This document shows, piece after piece, positions 45,106-54,205 of a DNA stretch of 64,000 bases (the first letter of the stretch is position 1; every line of letters begins with the position of its first letter). The DNA comes from Parabacteroides gordonii MS-1 = DSM 23371. Its GTDB lineage: Bacteria > Bacteroidota > Bacteroidia > Bacteroidales > Tannerellaceae. Made by a program: the position numbers and the translations under genes. The notes beneath the pieces were generated by a model, which saw only the letters and a list, made by a program, of their open reading frames with translations, had not been told where the DNA came from and made no database searches. The stretch lies in contig NZ_KQ033920.1 of the NCBI RefSeq assembly GCF_000969825.1, positions 1,415,075 to 1,479,074 on the forward strand, in the 5' to 3' direction.

Positions 45106-46020
45106 TCAATTGAACACCGTTTCCCCATATTGCCCGATCTTCAGATAACCGTCATTCTTCACGGCGATCTTGATGGCATATACCAGATTGGCGCGTTCAT
45201 CCTTGGTTTGGATGCCTTTAGGGGTGAACTCGGACTTATCGGAGATCCAGGTGATCGTACCGGGATATTCGCGACGGTCGTCGGTACCGTAGTCGGCAAA
45301 GACACGGACGGACTGCCCCTGCTTCAAGGTCGACAGCTGATCGGCTGTTATGTAGGCACGCAGGTAGAGCAGGTCGGTATCGGCTATTTTATACAGGGGC
45401 TTGCCGGCTGCTGTCACTTCACCCGGTTCGGCATACTTCACCAGGACTGTTCCTGCCTGGGGGTTGACGATCCGGCTTTTCTGCAACTGGTCGTCCAGCT
45501 GCATGATCTGGTATAGTATTCCTTCGGCTTCCGCATCGGCTCCTCCGGTTGTTTTATTGAGGGTGGAGTATTGTGCATCCAGTTGCTTTTGCAGGTATTT
45601 GATATTGTTTACGATATCGTCTACCTGCTTCTGGTTGCCCGCTTTGGCTTTGACGAGGTTCTCCATACGCTGCTGCTCGGTACGGGCGGTGGCGATCTGT
45701 TGTTCGAGGGCGGCGATCTGTTTGCGGATATCCGGTTTACGGACATCTACGGAACGCAGGCCGGCTGCCAGCTGCATCTTTTTCAGGTACAACTGGGTAC
45801 TGTCTACATAGCCCAGCAGGGCACCGGCATCCAGGCGGTCGCCCTCCTCCATGTTCAGTTCCATGATCTTTCCGTTTGCTTCAGACGAAACCAGTATTTC
45901 GGTCGCTTCAAAGGTACCGGTAGCATCAAAATGATCGTCTCCCCTATTGCAAGCGGCCAGGCAGCATAATCCGGTCGTCAGGATGGCTAAAGAAGCTATT
46001 CGTTTCATATTCTCTTTCAT
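45106..46020 (-). CDS. HlyD-family periplasmic adaptor
   Basis: This 304-residue membrane-fusion protein links the inner-membrane ABC complex to TolC. A lipobox (TTGLCCLAAC) suggests lipid anchoring. The biotinyl-lipoyl half-motif lies near 45-75 (ANGKIMELNMEEGDRLDAGALLGYV), a coiled coil spans about 85-165 (IAALEQQIATARTEQQRMENL), and the second lipoyl half is at 170-205 (GTVLVKYAEPGEVTAAGKPLY). Starts at 46020 or 46008 are both possible. Its position between tolC-like and ATPase genes fits a complete tripartite pump. Confidence 0.9.
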   Translation of the reverse strand: MKENMKRIASLAILTTGLCCLAACNRGDDHFDATGTFEATEILVSSEANGKIMELNMEEGDRLDAGALLGYVDSTQLYLKKMQLAAGLRSVDVRKPDIRKQIAALEQQIATARTEQQRMENLVKAKAGNQKQVDDIVNNIKYLQKQLDAQYSTLNKTTGGADAEAEGILYQIMQLDDQLQKSRIVNPQAGTVLVKYAEPGEVTAAGKPLYKIADTDLLYLRAYITADQLSTLKQGQSVRVFADYGTDDRREYPGTITWISDKSEFTPKGIQTKDERANLVYAIKIAVKNDGYLKIGQYGETVFN

Positions 46021-46032
46021 TATTAATTCTGA

Positions 46033-47325
46033 TTATTCGTTGTTTGTCGTATACATATAATTATAAACAGCATTCAGGTGCTGGATGCGATGGGCGGCAG
46101 CCGCCTGTTTGGCCAGGTCTTCCGAGTTGATCTCGCGGATCAGGTCGGTGACGGAGATAACACCGTTTGCCAGCTTCACCTCGGCAGCGTTCTTGATGCT
46201 GGTACGCAGGCGGATTATTTCATCATCCGCTTTCATCAGGTCGGCTATCTTCTGTATCTCCGTATTCTGTTGCATTAGTTGCAATGAGGTGTTAAACAGG
46301 AATGTTTCGCGCTGAACCTCTATCTGCTGCATATTGGTCGATACCTTACGGCGGTCGTTCTTTAAGGTATAGAGCTTGCCCATATTCCAGGAAAGGCGCA
46401 CGCCTGCCACATAATAGGGATTAAAGCTATCTTCCAGCATATTCAGTCCCGGACGGCCATAGCCCCCCTGCACGAACGCACCGATACGCGGCATCAGCCC
46501 GCTGGTGATCTGCTTGTTCTGGATATCCAGCAAATGGCTTTTAGCATCCAACGCCTTCAATTCGGGACGGTTTATCTCTGCCGACAGCGGATTTCCCGGC
46601 ACGGCGGGAATCTCCAGTATGCGGTCTTTATCGTAAGGTTTCCCGATCAACGCGCTCAACATACGGCTGAAAGCGACCCGCGATGCTTTCAGTTCGATCT
46701 CTTTCTGGCGGGCATTCAGCAATTCGACCTCCATACTTTCGCGGTCGGACTGGTTGGCTACGCCGTTTTCCATCATGGCCGTTATACGGTCGATATTGAT
46801 TTGCAGTTCCTTCTGGAGCAGACCGTTTTGACGGATCAGTTCTTCCTGAAGCAGGCAACCGAAATAAAGCTGGTTCACCCGATCGTTCAGGGCATAGAGA
46901 TCGCTTTCCAGTTGTTCCCGGTCTGCTGCGGCCTGTGCCTTGGTCAGCTGACGGGTGGTGTGGATGGTACCGCCATCCCAGATGTTCTGGTTCACTTCGG
47001 CTACCACCTGATACTGGTCTTTGCTCAGTGTAGGAATTTCCAGTCCCGGCAAAACGGCCGACAGCTTTTCCGTATCGAAAGGCAGCTTGGTGACTTCACT
47101 CTGGTAGGTGGCCTTTGCATTCACCGTCAACTGGGGAAGCCAACCTTTCGCGGCGTTCGACAGATTATATTGTTCCGTCTGTCCGATCAAGCCATATTGG
47201 CGTATCTGCGGATAATTGGCATGCGCCCACTCATAGCACTGTGCCAACGTAATAGTCTCCTGCCCTTGTACTATTCCTGACAACAGGGGGAGACATAAGA
47301 ATAAGATTACACAAATCCGTTTCAT
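46033..47325 (-). CDS. TolC-family outer-membrane efflux protein
   Basis: This 430-residue protein has a signal peptide ending near IVQGQ and the repeated helical outer-membrane efflux domains of TolC (TLAQCYEWAHANYPQI at the start; LKALDAKSHLLDIQNKQITSGLMPRIG in the second half). It provides the outer-membrane duct for the HlyD-ABC complex encoded downstream. It comes 8 bases after tetR. Length is typical of Bacteroidales members. Confidence 0.92.
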   Translation of the reverse strand: MKRICVILFLCLPLLSGIVQGQETITLAQCYEWAHANYPQIRQYGLIGQTEQYNLSNAAKGWLPQLTVNAKATYQSEVTKLPFDTEKLSAVLPGLEIPTLSKDQYQVVAEVNQNIWDGGTIHTTRQLTKAQAAADREQLESDLYALNDRVNQLYFGCLLQEELIRQNGLLQKELQINIDRITAMMENGVANQSDRESMEVELLNARQKEIELKASRVAFSRMLSALIGKPYDKDRILEIPAVPGNPLSAEINRPELKALDAKSHLLDIQNKQITSGLMPRIGAFVQGGYGRPGLNMLEDSFNPYYVAGVRLSWNMGKLYTLKNDRRKVSTNMQQIEVQRETFLFNTSLQLMQQNTEIQKIADLMKADDEIIRLRTSIKNAAEVKLANGVISVTDLIREINSEDLAKQAAAAHRIQHLNAVYNYMYTTNNE

Positions 47326-47333
47326 AGGGGTAT

Positions 47334-47975
47334 TTATTTATGCTGTATATGATCGTCCGGTGTCAGCAACCGGATCATGATATCGGTAACGAACGGGATA
47401 CGTTCCTGCAAAAAGTCTTCGTATTTCTCTGCATCCCCACCCATAAAAATTGCAGTGAACGGGTTGCGCACCAACATGGGGAAAACCAGCAGGCTTATCA
47501 AAGTCGTTGCCACATAGTACACCGGAAGTTTCTTTAGCAAACCTTGCTCCATTTCTTTCTCCATCTGCTTGCGCATACGGATAATCGGTTCGATCCGGGA
47601 AGGATTTTTCAGTATGGAATGGTAAATATGTTCGGGTGCTCGCTCTAATTCATTAATAACAAATATGGGAAATAAAGGGTTCCGCTGCAATGTCTTTACA
47701 TATTGATCGATGATCTTCGGCAACTTCTCCAAAAAAGAGGTATTCTCGTCTATAATCGCTCCCAGGTTGGGAAGCAAAGCGCCTATCAGCTGATCGAAGA
47801 TCGCATCGAACAACATTTCTTTCGTACGGTAATAATAATGCAAGGCAGTACGGCCTATGCCCGCTTCGGCTGCTACGTCGCCCATCTTCGTCGCCTCATA
47901 TCCTTTCCTGACAAAGACCTGCTTTGCCGCTTCCAGGATACGGTTCTCCATCGTGATAACGTCTTCTGTACTCAT
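47334..47975 (-). CDS. TetR-family repressor of the efflux operon
   Basis: This 213-residue regulator has the TetR DNA-binding domain at residues 5-60 (ILEAAKQVFVRKGYEATKMGDVAAEAGIGRTALHYYYRTKEMLF). The C-terminal ligand domain is poorly conserved, as is normal. It is the first gene of the efflux operon and lies behind four TGTCAAA/TTTGACA half-sites overlapping the promoter, so it should repress its own operon until a pump substrate binds. I chose the ATG at 47975; an upstream in-frame start at 48005 would place the operator nearly in the coding region. Confidence 0.9.
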   Translation of the reverse strand: MSTEDVITMENRILEAAKQVFVRKGYEATKMGDVAAEAGIGRTALHYYYRTKEMLFDAIFDQLIGALLPNLGAIIDENTSFLEKLPKIIDQYVKTLQRNPLFPIFVINELERAPEHIYHSILKNPSRIEPIIRMRKQMEKEMEQGLLKKLPVYYVATTLISLLVFPMLVRNPFTAIFMGGDAEKYEDFLQERIPFVTDIMIRLLTPDDHIQHK

Positions 47976-48009
47976 TGTATATCTTGTTTTTACTTCATTT
48001 GTCACAACT

Positions 48010-48054
48010 GTCTGTCAAATATGTTTGACATTATTGTTTGACAGACGTGTCAAA
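48010..48054 (-). promoter_or_regulatory. TetR operator of the efflux operon
   Basis: Four 7-base half-sites form two palindromes: TGTCAAA/TTTGACA at 48013-48030 and TTTGACA/TGTCAAA at 48037-48054. GTCTGTCAAA (48010) and TTTGACAGAC (48037) extend the outer symmetry. The second pair overlaps the -7 box. Confidence 0.75.
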
Positions 48055-48080
48055 AGTAGTATAAAAAAAGAAGGGTGCAA
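48051..48080 (-). promoter_or_regulatory. Promoter of the TetR-efflux operon
   Basis: On the minus strand TTG (48080-48078), 19 bases and TACTTTTG (48058-48051) match the consensus. The -7 box overlaps an operator half-site and the -33 lies in the loop of the upstream gene's terminator. Confidence 0.72.
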
Positions 48081-48099
48081 CTACCGCATCCTTCTTTTA
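48061..48099 (-). terminator. Terminator after GH43 gene
   Basis: AAGAAGGGTGC (48068-48078) pairs with GCATCCTTCTT (48086-48096, one wobble); on the minus strand a T-run follows. It shares bases with the efflux promoter. Confidence 0.8.
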
Positions 48100-48124
48100 A
48101 TATCTTTTACACAATAGAGCAGAC

Positions 48125-49111
48125 CTATTTTATCTTTCTTTCCGCTACTCCTTCGAAGGTCATCTTAACCGGATTGATGTATCCATCCTTATCGAAAGTC
48201 ATCCGGTCGATACACGTTGCCCGGTGATCGCGCCCCGTATCGCCCAGCGGACGGCGGTGGTAAACAATATAATAATCTTCCGAGTTGGGTACATGCATAA
48301 TGGAGTGATGGCCGGCACTGGTCGCAACCTCCGGATCCTGTTCGAGGATCGTGGCAATCCGCTCGAATGGCCCGAAAGGCGAGTCGGCAATCGCATAAGC
48401 GACACAATAGTCAGGGCCTCCCCAACCTCCTTCGCTCCACATGAAATAGTATTTACCGTTCTTCTTAAACATGAACGGGCCTTCCACATAGTTCTCCGGC
48501 GTTATTTCCTTATAGATGGTTCCATCTTCAAACGGCACCAGCCCGGTAAAGTCGTCGTTCAGCTGCACGACGTTGCAATGCCCCCAGCCACCATAATACA
48601 TATAGTAGCGGTCGCCATCCTTAAAGACGAACTGGTCGATAGGCTGTGCCCCGTTCACGATCTCGTTGATCAACGGCTTACCCAGCAAATCTTTGTACGG
48701 GCCTTCCGGACGGTCGCCGACAGCGACACCGATACCGCCCACTTCGCCTTCATGCACATCGTTCGCACCGAAGAAGAAATAATACTTGCCATCCTTGCTG
48801 ATCACAGACGGCGCCCACATGGCCCGTTTCGCCCACTTCACTTCGGACGTATCCAGGACAGAAGAATGCTTCGTCCAGTTTACAAGGTCTTTAGAGGAGA
48901 AACAGTCGAAGAAGGTCTGATTCTCGTACAGGTCACTCCAGGTAGGATAGATCCAATACGTATCATCATAGATAATACCTTCGGGATCGGCATACCATCC
49001 TTCAAACACAGGGTTGCCACTTTTCGCCACCTCTGCAGACTGCTGTTTCGGTTGTCCGCAAGCCGACATCAGGGCGGCGGCACAAACAGCTATAACACAA
49101 CTTTTATTCAT
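48125..49111 (-). CDS. GH43-family glycosidase lipoprotein
   Basis: This 328-residue lipoprotein (AAALMSACGQ, acylated cysteine at about 18) is a five-bladed propeller of glycoside hydrolase family 43, usually arabinofuranosidase or xylosidase. The three catalytic acids are visible: Asp in WYADPEGI, Asp in AQPIDQFVF and Glu in NYVEGPFMF. It would act at the cell surface or in the periplasm on plant arabinoxylan-type or similar glycans. It follows the serine dehydratase gene by 26 bases on the same strand, though a metabolic link is not obvious. Confidence 0.88.
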   Translation of the reverse strand: MNKSCVIAVCAAALMSACGQPKQQSAEVAKSGNPVFEGWYADPEGIIYDDTYWIYPTWSDLYENQTFFDCFSSKDLVNWTKHSSVLDTSEVKWAKRAMWAPSVISKDGKYYFFFGANDVHEGEVGGIGVAVGDRPEGPYKDLLGKPLINEIVNGAQPIDQFVFKDGDRYYMYYGGWGHCNVVQLNDDFTGLVPFEDGTIYKEITPENYVEGPFMFKKNGKYYFMWSEGGWGGPDYCVAYAIADSPFGPFERIATILEQDPEVATSAGHHSIMHVPNSEDYYIVYHRRPLGDTGRDHRATCIDRMTFDKDGYINPVKMTFEGVAERKIK

Positions 49112-49137
49112 ATAAATATAGGTTTACTATAATAGTC

Positions 49138-50340
49138 TTAATCTCCGTACTTCTTGGCCAGTCCGCCTTCGGAAGTTTCCTTATACAGGCTGGGCAGGTC
49201 GTTACCCGTCTGGCGCATCACTTCCACTACCTGGTCGAAGCTTACACGGTGTTTGCCATCCGAGAAGTTCGAGAAGGTATTTGCATCCAGTGCACGTGCG
49301 GCGGCAAATGCATTACGTTCGATACAAGGGATCTGAACCAGTCCGCAAACCGGGTCGCAAGTCAGCCCCAGGTGATGCTCCAACCCCATTTCGGCAGCAT
49401 ACTCGATCTGGGCAGGCGTCCCACCAAACAACTGGCTGGCAGCGGCTGCCGCCATCGCACAGGCTACCCCTACTTCACCCTGGCAACCTACCTCCGCTCC
49501 GGAAACAGAAGCGTTGGTACGTACCACATTTCCGAACAACCCGGCAGTAGCCAATGCACGCAGAATGCGTGAATCGCGGAAGTCGCGGGTATCTTTCAGG
49601 TGATACAGAACGGCAGGTAATACACCGCAGGAACCGCAGGTCGGAGCCGTTACGATCTTCCCCCCGCTGGCATTCTCTTCGGATACAGCCAACGCGAAAG
49701 CATATACCATCCCCCGGCTTTTGATGCTGCTGCCGTAACCTTTGGCACGGATCAGGTAATCGGATGCCTTACGACGTATTCCCAGGCCACCCGGCAAGAT
49801 ACCTTCCGCTTCCAGGCCGTTAAGTACAGCCTGTTGCATCACTTCCCATACTTCAGCCAGATAGTCCCATATCTGCGGGCCTTCGCACTGCTCCACATAT
49901 TCCCAGTAAGAGTGGCCGGTCTTTTCGCACCAGGCTTGTATGTCCTTGATGGTGCTCATTTCGTACACTTTGGCCGTCTTCAGCTCATTGAACGTTTCGT
50001 TGGCAAGCGTACCGCCACCGATACTGTAAACCGTCCACGCCTCCAGCTTCTCGCCTTTATCGTTGAATGACTCAAACAGCATCCCGTTCGGATGGAACGG
50101 CAGGAATGTTTTAGGTTCCCAGATTATGTTGGTCGGGGCAACCGGTTGTAATACTTCGAGGACGGCGGCATCCGTCATGTGACCCTTTCCGGTAGCAGCC
50201 AGACTGCCATACAACGTTACATCAAAGCGCACTGCCTGCCGGTTACGTTCCAGGAACATACGTGAAGCACGTATCGGCCCCATCGTGTGGCTACTCGACG
50301 GGCCATGACCGATCCGGTATATCTGTTTGATTGATTCCAT
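49138..50340 (-). CDS. sdaA: L-serine ammonia-lyase (iron-sulfur)
   Basis: This 400-residue enzyme deaminates L-serine to pyruvate with a [4Fe-4S] cluster. The beta domain is at the N-terminus (GPSSSHTMGPIRAS, residues 13-26) and the alpha domain follows, with cluster cysteines in APTCGSCGVLPAV near 235 and LTCDPVCGLVQIPCIERN near 325. Single-chain length matches bacterial type I enzymes. It is cytoplasmic and oxygen-sensitive, fitting an anaerobe. No amino-acid transporter lies next to it. Confidence 0.95.
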   Translation of the reverse strand: MESIKQIYRIGHGPSSSHTMGPIRASRMFLERNRQAVRFDVTLYGSLAATGKGHMTDAAVLEVLQPVAPTNIIWEPKTFLPFHPNGMLFESFNDKGEKLEAWTVYSIGGGTLANETFNELKTAKVYEMSTIKDIQAWCEKTGHSYWEYVEQCEGPQIWDYLAEVWEVMQQAVLNGLEAEGILPGGLGIRRKASDYLIRAKGYGSSIKSRGMVYAFALAVSEENASGGKIVTAPTCGSCGVLPAVLYHLKDTRDFRDSRILRALATAGLFGNVVRTNASVSGAEVGCQGEVGVACAMAAAAASQLFGGTPAQIEYAAEMGLEHHLGLTCDPVCGLVQIPCIERNAFAAARALDANTFSNFSDGKHRVSFDQVVEVMRQTGNDLPSLYKETSEGGLAKKYGD

Positions 50341-50367
50341 TTTCTGTTTTCCTTGTTTTGTGTGTTT

Positions 50368-51501
50368 TTATACTTTAAGAAATATATTACGTTTATAAAG
50401 CCACCACAAAATTACATAAATAACCAATATGTTTGACAAGCTGATCAAAAAGGAATAATAATTCCCCATATATTGCTGAAGCCCATAAAACAAGGACTCG
50501 CCCAAACAGCTGAAATTAATCACATTAGCCAGCATATAGGCCACGATAGAATTCATTCCGTACACTTTCAGCCAGGTGATATTTTTATTATATCCCTTAT
50601 AATCGATCAGATAATAGAACAATCCCATCAACAGGAAACAGTAACCGCTGCTGACCAGTACCATAGAACTTGTCCATATCGTTTTAATGACCGGCATCTG
50701 CAATCCCCACAACCATCCGGCTGCCACCATCGCTGCTCCGGCTCCGAAATACCATTTCAGTTTATATACGTCGTTCGTCTTATCCTTGGCAATATATCCG
50801 GCAAACAGTCCGGTCAGCACCGTAACGCCGAAGTTCAGGCTGCTCAATATCCAGGTGTAATAATATCCGGGAGAGAAAACCACTTCGCCGTCCACCACTT
50901 TCGCTCCATCCCGGAAACGTCCCAGCACGGTACGGTCTATCCATTCCGCCAGGTTTCCTTCAGGCGTATAGTTACCTCCCCCGTAGTTGCCGACGGTAAT
51001 AAACTGCATGACCGCCCAGTAAACAAGCAATAAGATGATGGCTACCCCTATCTGTGTGCGACGACTCGTATAGAGGAAAAGTACGGCAGTGATCAGGTAC
51101 CCCGCCGCAATAGCCTGCAAAGTATTAGAATATAAATAGATACGGTTCGGATCGAGCCCCAGCAGGTTCCCCTGGCACATCATACCGAAAATCCACAACA
51201 ACAGAATACGTTTACCCAACCGGCGGAACAACGCTTTCTTATCCGAAACACCTTTATAGCGGGACAAGGCAAACGGCATAGACGCCCCCGACATAAACAA
51301 GAACAACGGCATGATCAAGTCCCAGGGAGAAAAACCCACCCAGGCTTCATGATTAAACGCCCACATACAACTATGCAACCATTCCACGTCAGCCGCACGG
51401 GCCAGTGAATGTGCCAACGGCCCCAGAGCCACCAGATAAAAAAGATCGAATCCGCGAAGTGCATCAAGCGACTCCAGTCGCTTAAAAGTAGTTTTTTCCA
51501 T
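50368..51501 (-). CDS. DUF5009/HGSNAT-like acyltransferase membrane protein
   Basis: This 377-residue protein has about ten membrane helices and the LESLDALRGFDLFYLVALG start shared by the heparan-alpha-glucosaminide N-acetyltransferase (HGSNAT/NagX) group. A histidine in FNHEAWVGFSPWDLIMPLFLFMSG is the likely acetyl acceptor position. Proteins of this type may acetylate or de-acetylate glycans across the membrane; the substrate is unknown. A diverged paralogue lies immediately upstream in the same direction, 12 bases away, so the two may work as a pair. Confidence 0.8.
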   Translation of the reverse strand: MEKTTFKRLESLDALRGFDLFYLVALGPLAHSLARAADVEWLHSCMWAFNHEAWVGFSPWDLIMPLFLFMSGASMPFALSRYKGVSDKKALFRRLGKRILLLWIFGMMCQGNLLGLDPNRIYLYSNTLQAIAAGYLITAVLFLYTSRRTQIGVAIILLLVYWAVMQFITVGNYGGGNYTPEGNLAEWIDRTVLGRFRDGAKVVDGEVVFSPGYYYTWILSSLNFGVTVLTGLFAGYIAKDKTNDVYKLKWYFGAGAAMVAAGWLWGLQMPVIKTIWTSSMVLVSSGYCFLLMGLFYYLIDYKGYNKNITWLKVYGMNSIVAYMLANVINFSCLGESLFYGLQQYMGNYYSFLISLSNILVIYVILWWLYKRNIFLKV

Positions 51502-51513
51502 TTGATAATTATT

Positions 51514-52632
51514 TTAGACTTTCAAGAAAATACGTTGACGATACAGGAAATAAAGGAAGCCCCAGCAAATGGCGATATAGGCTATCGCTCCGAATAGCGG
51601 TTGGGCTGATTCCGGCATCAGGCTGGTCAGGCCGCCGAAGATCGCATTAGCGGTAAAGGTAAAGTCTACGAATACCTGAGCCAGGTAAATCGTGATCGAG
51701 TTCATTCCGATTACGGTAAAGAAAAGCGTCCAGCGGCGTATCCCCTTCACATCTACTATATAATAGAATAAGGCAAACAACAACATGGAGATACCGCCGA
51801 CAGTACAAACAAAAGAGCTTGTCCACAGATATTTATTGATCGGGAAAAACAATCCCCACAACAGGCCGGTCACCAGCAACGCAGCTCCCCCGCACAGCAG
51901 ATAAAGCACCTTCTTCGTTTCCGTCAGCCCTTCTTTCTGCAATTTGATAAACTCTCCGGTGAACATCCCCAATAAGGCCGTTCCGATAGCCGGCAGGGTA
52001 GACAGCAGGCCTTCGGGATCGTAGTTGCCACCGTGCAAACGCCCCGGCAATAACAAGCGGTCGATGTAGCAGGCAAAGCATCCCTCGCGGGTAAACACCT
52101 CCGCCCCGTTCCCGTCGGGTGCCGGTACAAAGGCCAGCAGCAACCAGTAGCCGACCAAGATAGCAGCTACGATTCCTACCCGCGTGATCGTCCGTGTATT
52201 GACAAAGATCAAAGCCCCGAACATCCAGGCCAAGCCGATACGCGCCAGCACACTGGCATAACGCTGTGTCTCGAAATCAAAATTCAGCAGTCCGTTATAA
52301 ACACAACCCAGGACAACGAGTGTAATTCCCCTGCGGATGATCTTTTTATAGATCGCCGCCTCCGACATCCCATGTTCCCGTTGTTTCGCCAGGGAGAAAG
52401 GCAAGGATATCCCCGCAATGAACAGGAACAGAGGGAAAATAATATCTTCTACCGTAAATCCCGCGCCCCACTGTGCATGGTGCATCTGGGCTGCCACCGA
52501 TTGGAAGAAAGGAGTAGGAATTAAAGTCGCCAGTGCGATAAAGAGGGAACCGCCTCCCATGATAAAGAACATGTCGAATCCCCGCAGTGCATCGAGCGAC
52601 TGAAGCCGTTGAGTTTGTTTTTGTTTTTCCAT
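51514..52632 (-). CDS. DUF5009/HGSNAT-like acyltransferase membrane protein (paralogue)
   Basis: This 372-residue paralogue begins LQSLDALRGFDMFFIMGGG and has the corresponding MHHAQWGAGFTVEDIIFPLFLFIAG segment with two histidines. Ten helices are expected. The ATG at 52632 (MEKQKQTQ) is used because an upstream start at 52866 would lie inside the divergent cobQ gene and lacks family similarity. The gene diverges from cobQ with 88 bases between starts. Confidence 0.82.
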   Translation of the reverse strand: MEKQKQTQRLQSLDALRGFDMFFIMGGGSLFIALATLIPTPFFQSVAAQMHHAQWGAGFTVEDIIFPLFLFIAGISLPFSLAKQREHGMSEAAIYKKIIRRGITLVVLGCVYNGLLNFDFETQRYASVLARIGLAWMFGALIFVNTRTITRVGIVAAILVGYWLLLAFVPAPDGNGAEVFTREGCFACYIDRLLLPGRLHGGNYDPEGLLSTLPAIGTALLGMFTGEFIKLQKEGLTETKKVLYLLCGGAALLVTGLLWGLFFPINKYLWTSSFVCTVGGISMLLFALFYYIVDVKGIRRWTLFFTVIGMNSITIYLAQVFVDFTFTANAIFGGLTSLMPESAQPLFGAIAYIAICWGFLYFLYRQRIFLKV

Positions 52633-52720
52633 TGTATCGAATTTAGAAATTAGAATGTAAGGAATGCAAATATAAGAAATAATGTAATAAAACTCCTGCT
52701 TTTTCATTAGTTTTGCAGCC

Positions 52721-54205
52721 ATGATGAAACAACACCTGAAACCGATTATGTTCGTTGGCACTTGTTCCGATGCAGGAAAAAGTGTGATCAACGCTGCTTT
52801 TTGCCGTATCTTCAAGCAAGACGGATACCGGCCTGCCCCTTTCAAGGCGCAGAATATGTCGCTCAACTCCTACTCCACGCCCGAAGGGGGCGAGATGGGG
52901 CGTGCCCAGGTGGTACAGGCCGAAGCTTGCGGTATTGCACCGCATACGGATATGAATCCCGTTTTACTGAAACCGACCAACGATAAAAGCTCGCAGGTAG
53001 TGCTGAACGGGAAGCCTGTCGGCAACATGTCGGCAAAAGACTATTTCGGTATTCAGAACCAGAAAGAAGAACTGTTCAAAGAGGCGATCGCTTCCTTCCG
53101 CCGGCTCGAATCGCGTTACAACCCGATCGTGCTGGAAGGAGCCGGAAGTATCTCCGAACTCAACCTCCGCGACCGCGACATCACCAACATGCGCATGGCC
53201 ATACAGGCGGATGCATCCACCTTCCTGGTGGCAGACATCGACCGGGGCGGCGTATTCGGTTCCGTCTACGGCACTATCGCTTTGCTCAAACCCGAGGAAC
53301 GGGCACAGATGAAAGGGATCATCATCAATAAATTCCGTGGAGACGCTTCACTGTTTGAAGAAGGACGTACCATCCTGAAAGAGCTGACAGGCATACCCGT
53401 AGTCGGCGTTATCCCCTGGTTCCGCGACATCAAGATAGAAGAAGAAGACTCGGTTGCCCTGGATATGAAAACGAACACCTGGCAAGACGGCAAGATCAAC
53501 GTGGCCATCGTCCTGCTGAAACGCATGTCCAACTTCACCGACTTCGACGTGCTGGATATGGATCCGCGTTTCAACCCGTACTACACAAGCAATACAGACG
53601 AGGTGGAAAAAGCGGACATCATCCTCTTGCCCGGTTCGAAAAACACCCTGTCAGACCTGCAAAGCATCCGTGCCAACGGCATTGCCGATGCGATCGTCCG
53701 GGCGTATAAGAAAGGGAAAAAGGTGATCGGTATCTGCGGCGGTTACCAGATGATGGGCGCCCGCCTGGAAGATCCCGAAGGCATCGAAGGGAACCTGCCG
53801 GCAGTTCCGGGTCTGGGCTTGCTTCCGCAATGCACCGTGATCGAGCAGGAGAAGATTACAAAACAAAGTACTTTCACCTTCCTGCCGGGCAACGGCTCCA
53901 CCTGCCGCGGATATGAAATACACATGGGACGCACCACCCTGCTCGGCAATGCTCCGGAAAGCCCCGTAGCCCGCCTGGAAGACGGACGGATGGATGGATA
54001 TTACCTCGACAACCGTTGCTGGGGCAGCTATATGCACGGTATCCTGGATAACCCGGTCGTGTTGGATAATCTGGCGGAAGGCTTTAACAAAGAGGCCGAT
54101 GCCGCCCCGTTCGACTATGCAGCCTTTAAGGAAGAACAATACGAGAAACTGGCAGATCTGGTACGCCAGCATGTGGACATGGAGTACATTTACAGTACCC
54201 TGTAA
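52721..54205 (+). CDS. cobQ: Cobyric acid synthase
   Basis: This 494-residue enzyme amidates adenosylcobyrinate a,c-diamide four times to give cobyric acid in cobalamin synthesis. The N-terminal ATPase has FVGTCSDAGKSV near residue 15, KAQNMSLNS near 46 and ADIDRGGVFGS near 170. The C-terminal triad glutaminase domain has ICGGYQMMG with the catalytic cysteine near 340 and SYMHGILDN with its histidine near 445. No other cob genes lie beside it, so it is separated from its pathway here. Its stop abuts that of the convergent phosphatase gene. Confidence 0.95.
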   Translation: MMKQHLKPIMFVGTCSDAGKSVINAAFCRIFKQDGYRPAPFKAQNMSLNSYSTPEGGEMGRAQVVQAEACGIAPHTDMNPVLLKPTNDKSSQVVLNGKPVGNMSAKDYFGIQNQKEELFKEAIASFRRLESRYNPIVLEGAGSISELNLRDRDITNMRMAIQADASTFLVADIDRGGVFGSVYGTIALLKPEERAQMKGIIINKFRGDASLFEEGRTILKELTGIPVVGVIPWFRDIKIEEEDSVALDMKTNTWQDGKINVAIVLLKRMSNFTDFDVLDMDPRFNPYYTSNTDEVEKADIILLPGSKNTLSDLQSIRANGIADAIVRAYKKGKKVIGICGGYQMMGARLEDPEGIEGNLPAVPGLGLLPQCTVIEQEKITKQSTFTFLPGNGSTCRGYEIHMGRTTLLGNAPESPVARLEDGRMDGYYLDNRCWGSYMHGILDNPVVLDNLAEGFNKEADAAPFDYAAFKEEQYEKLADLVRQHVDMEYIYSTL

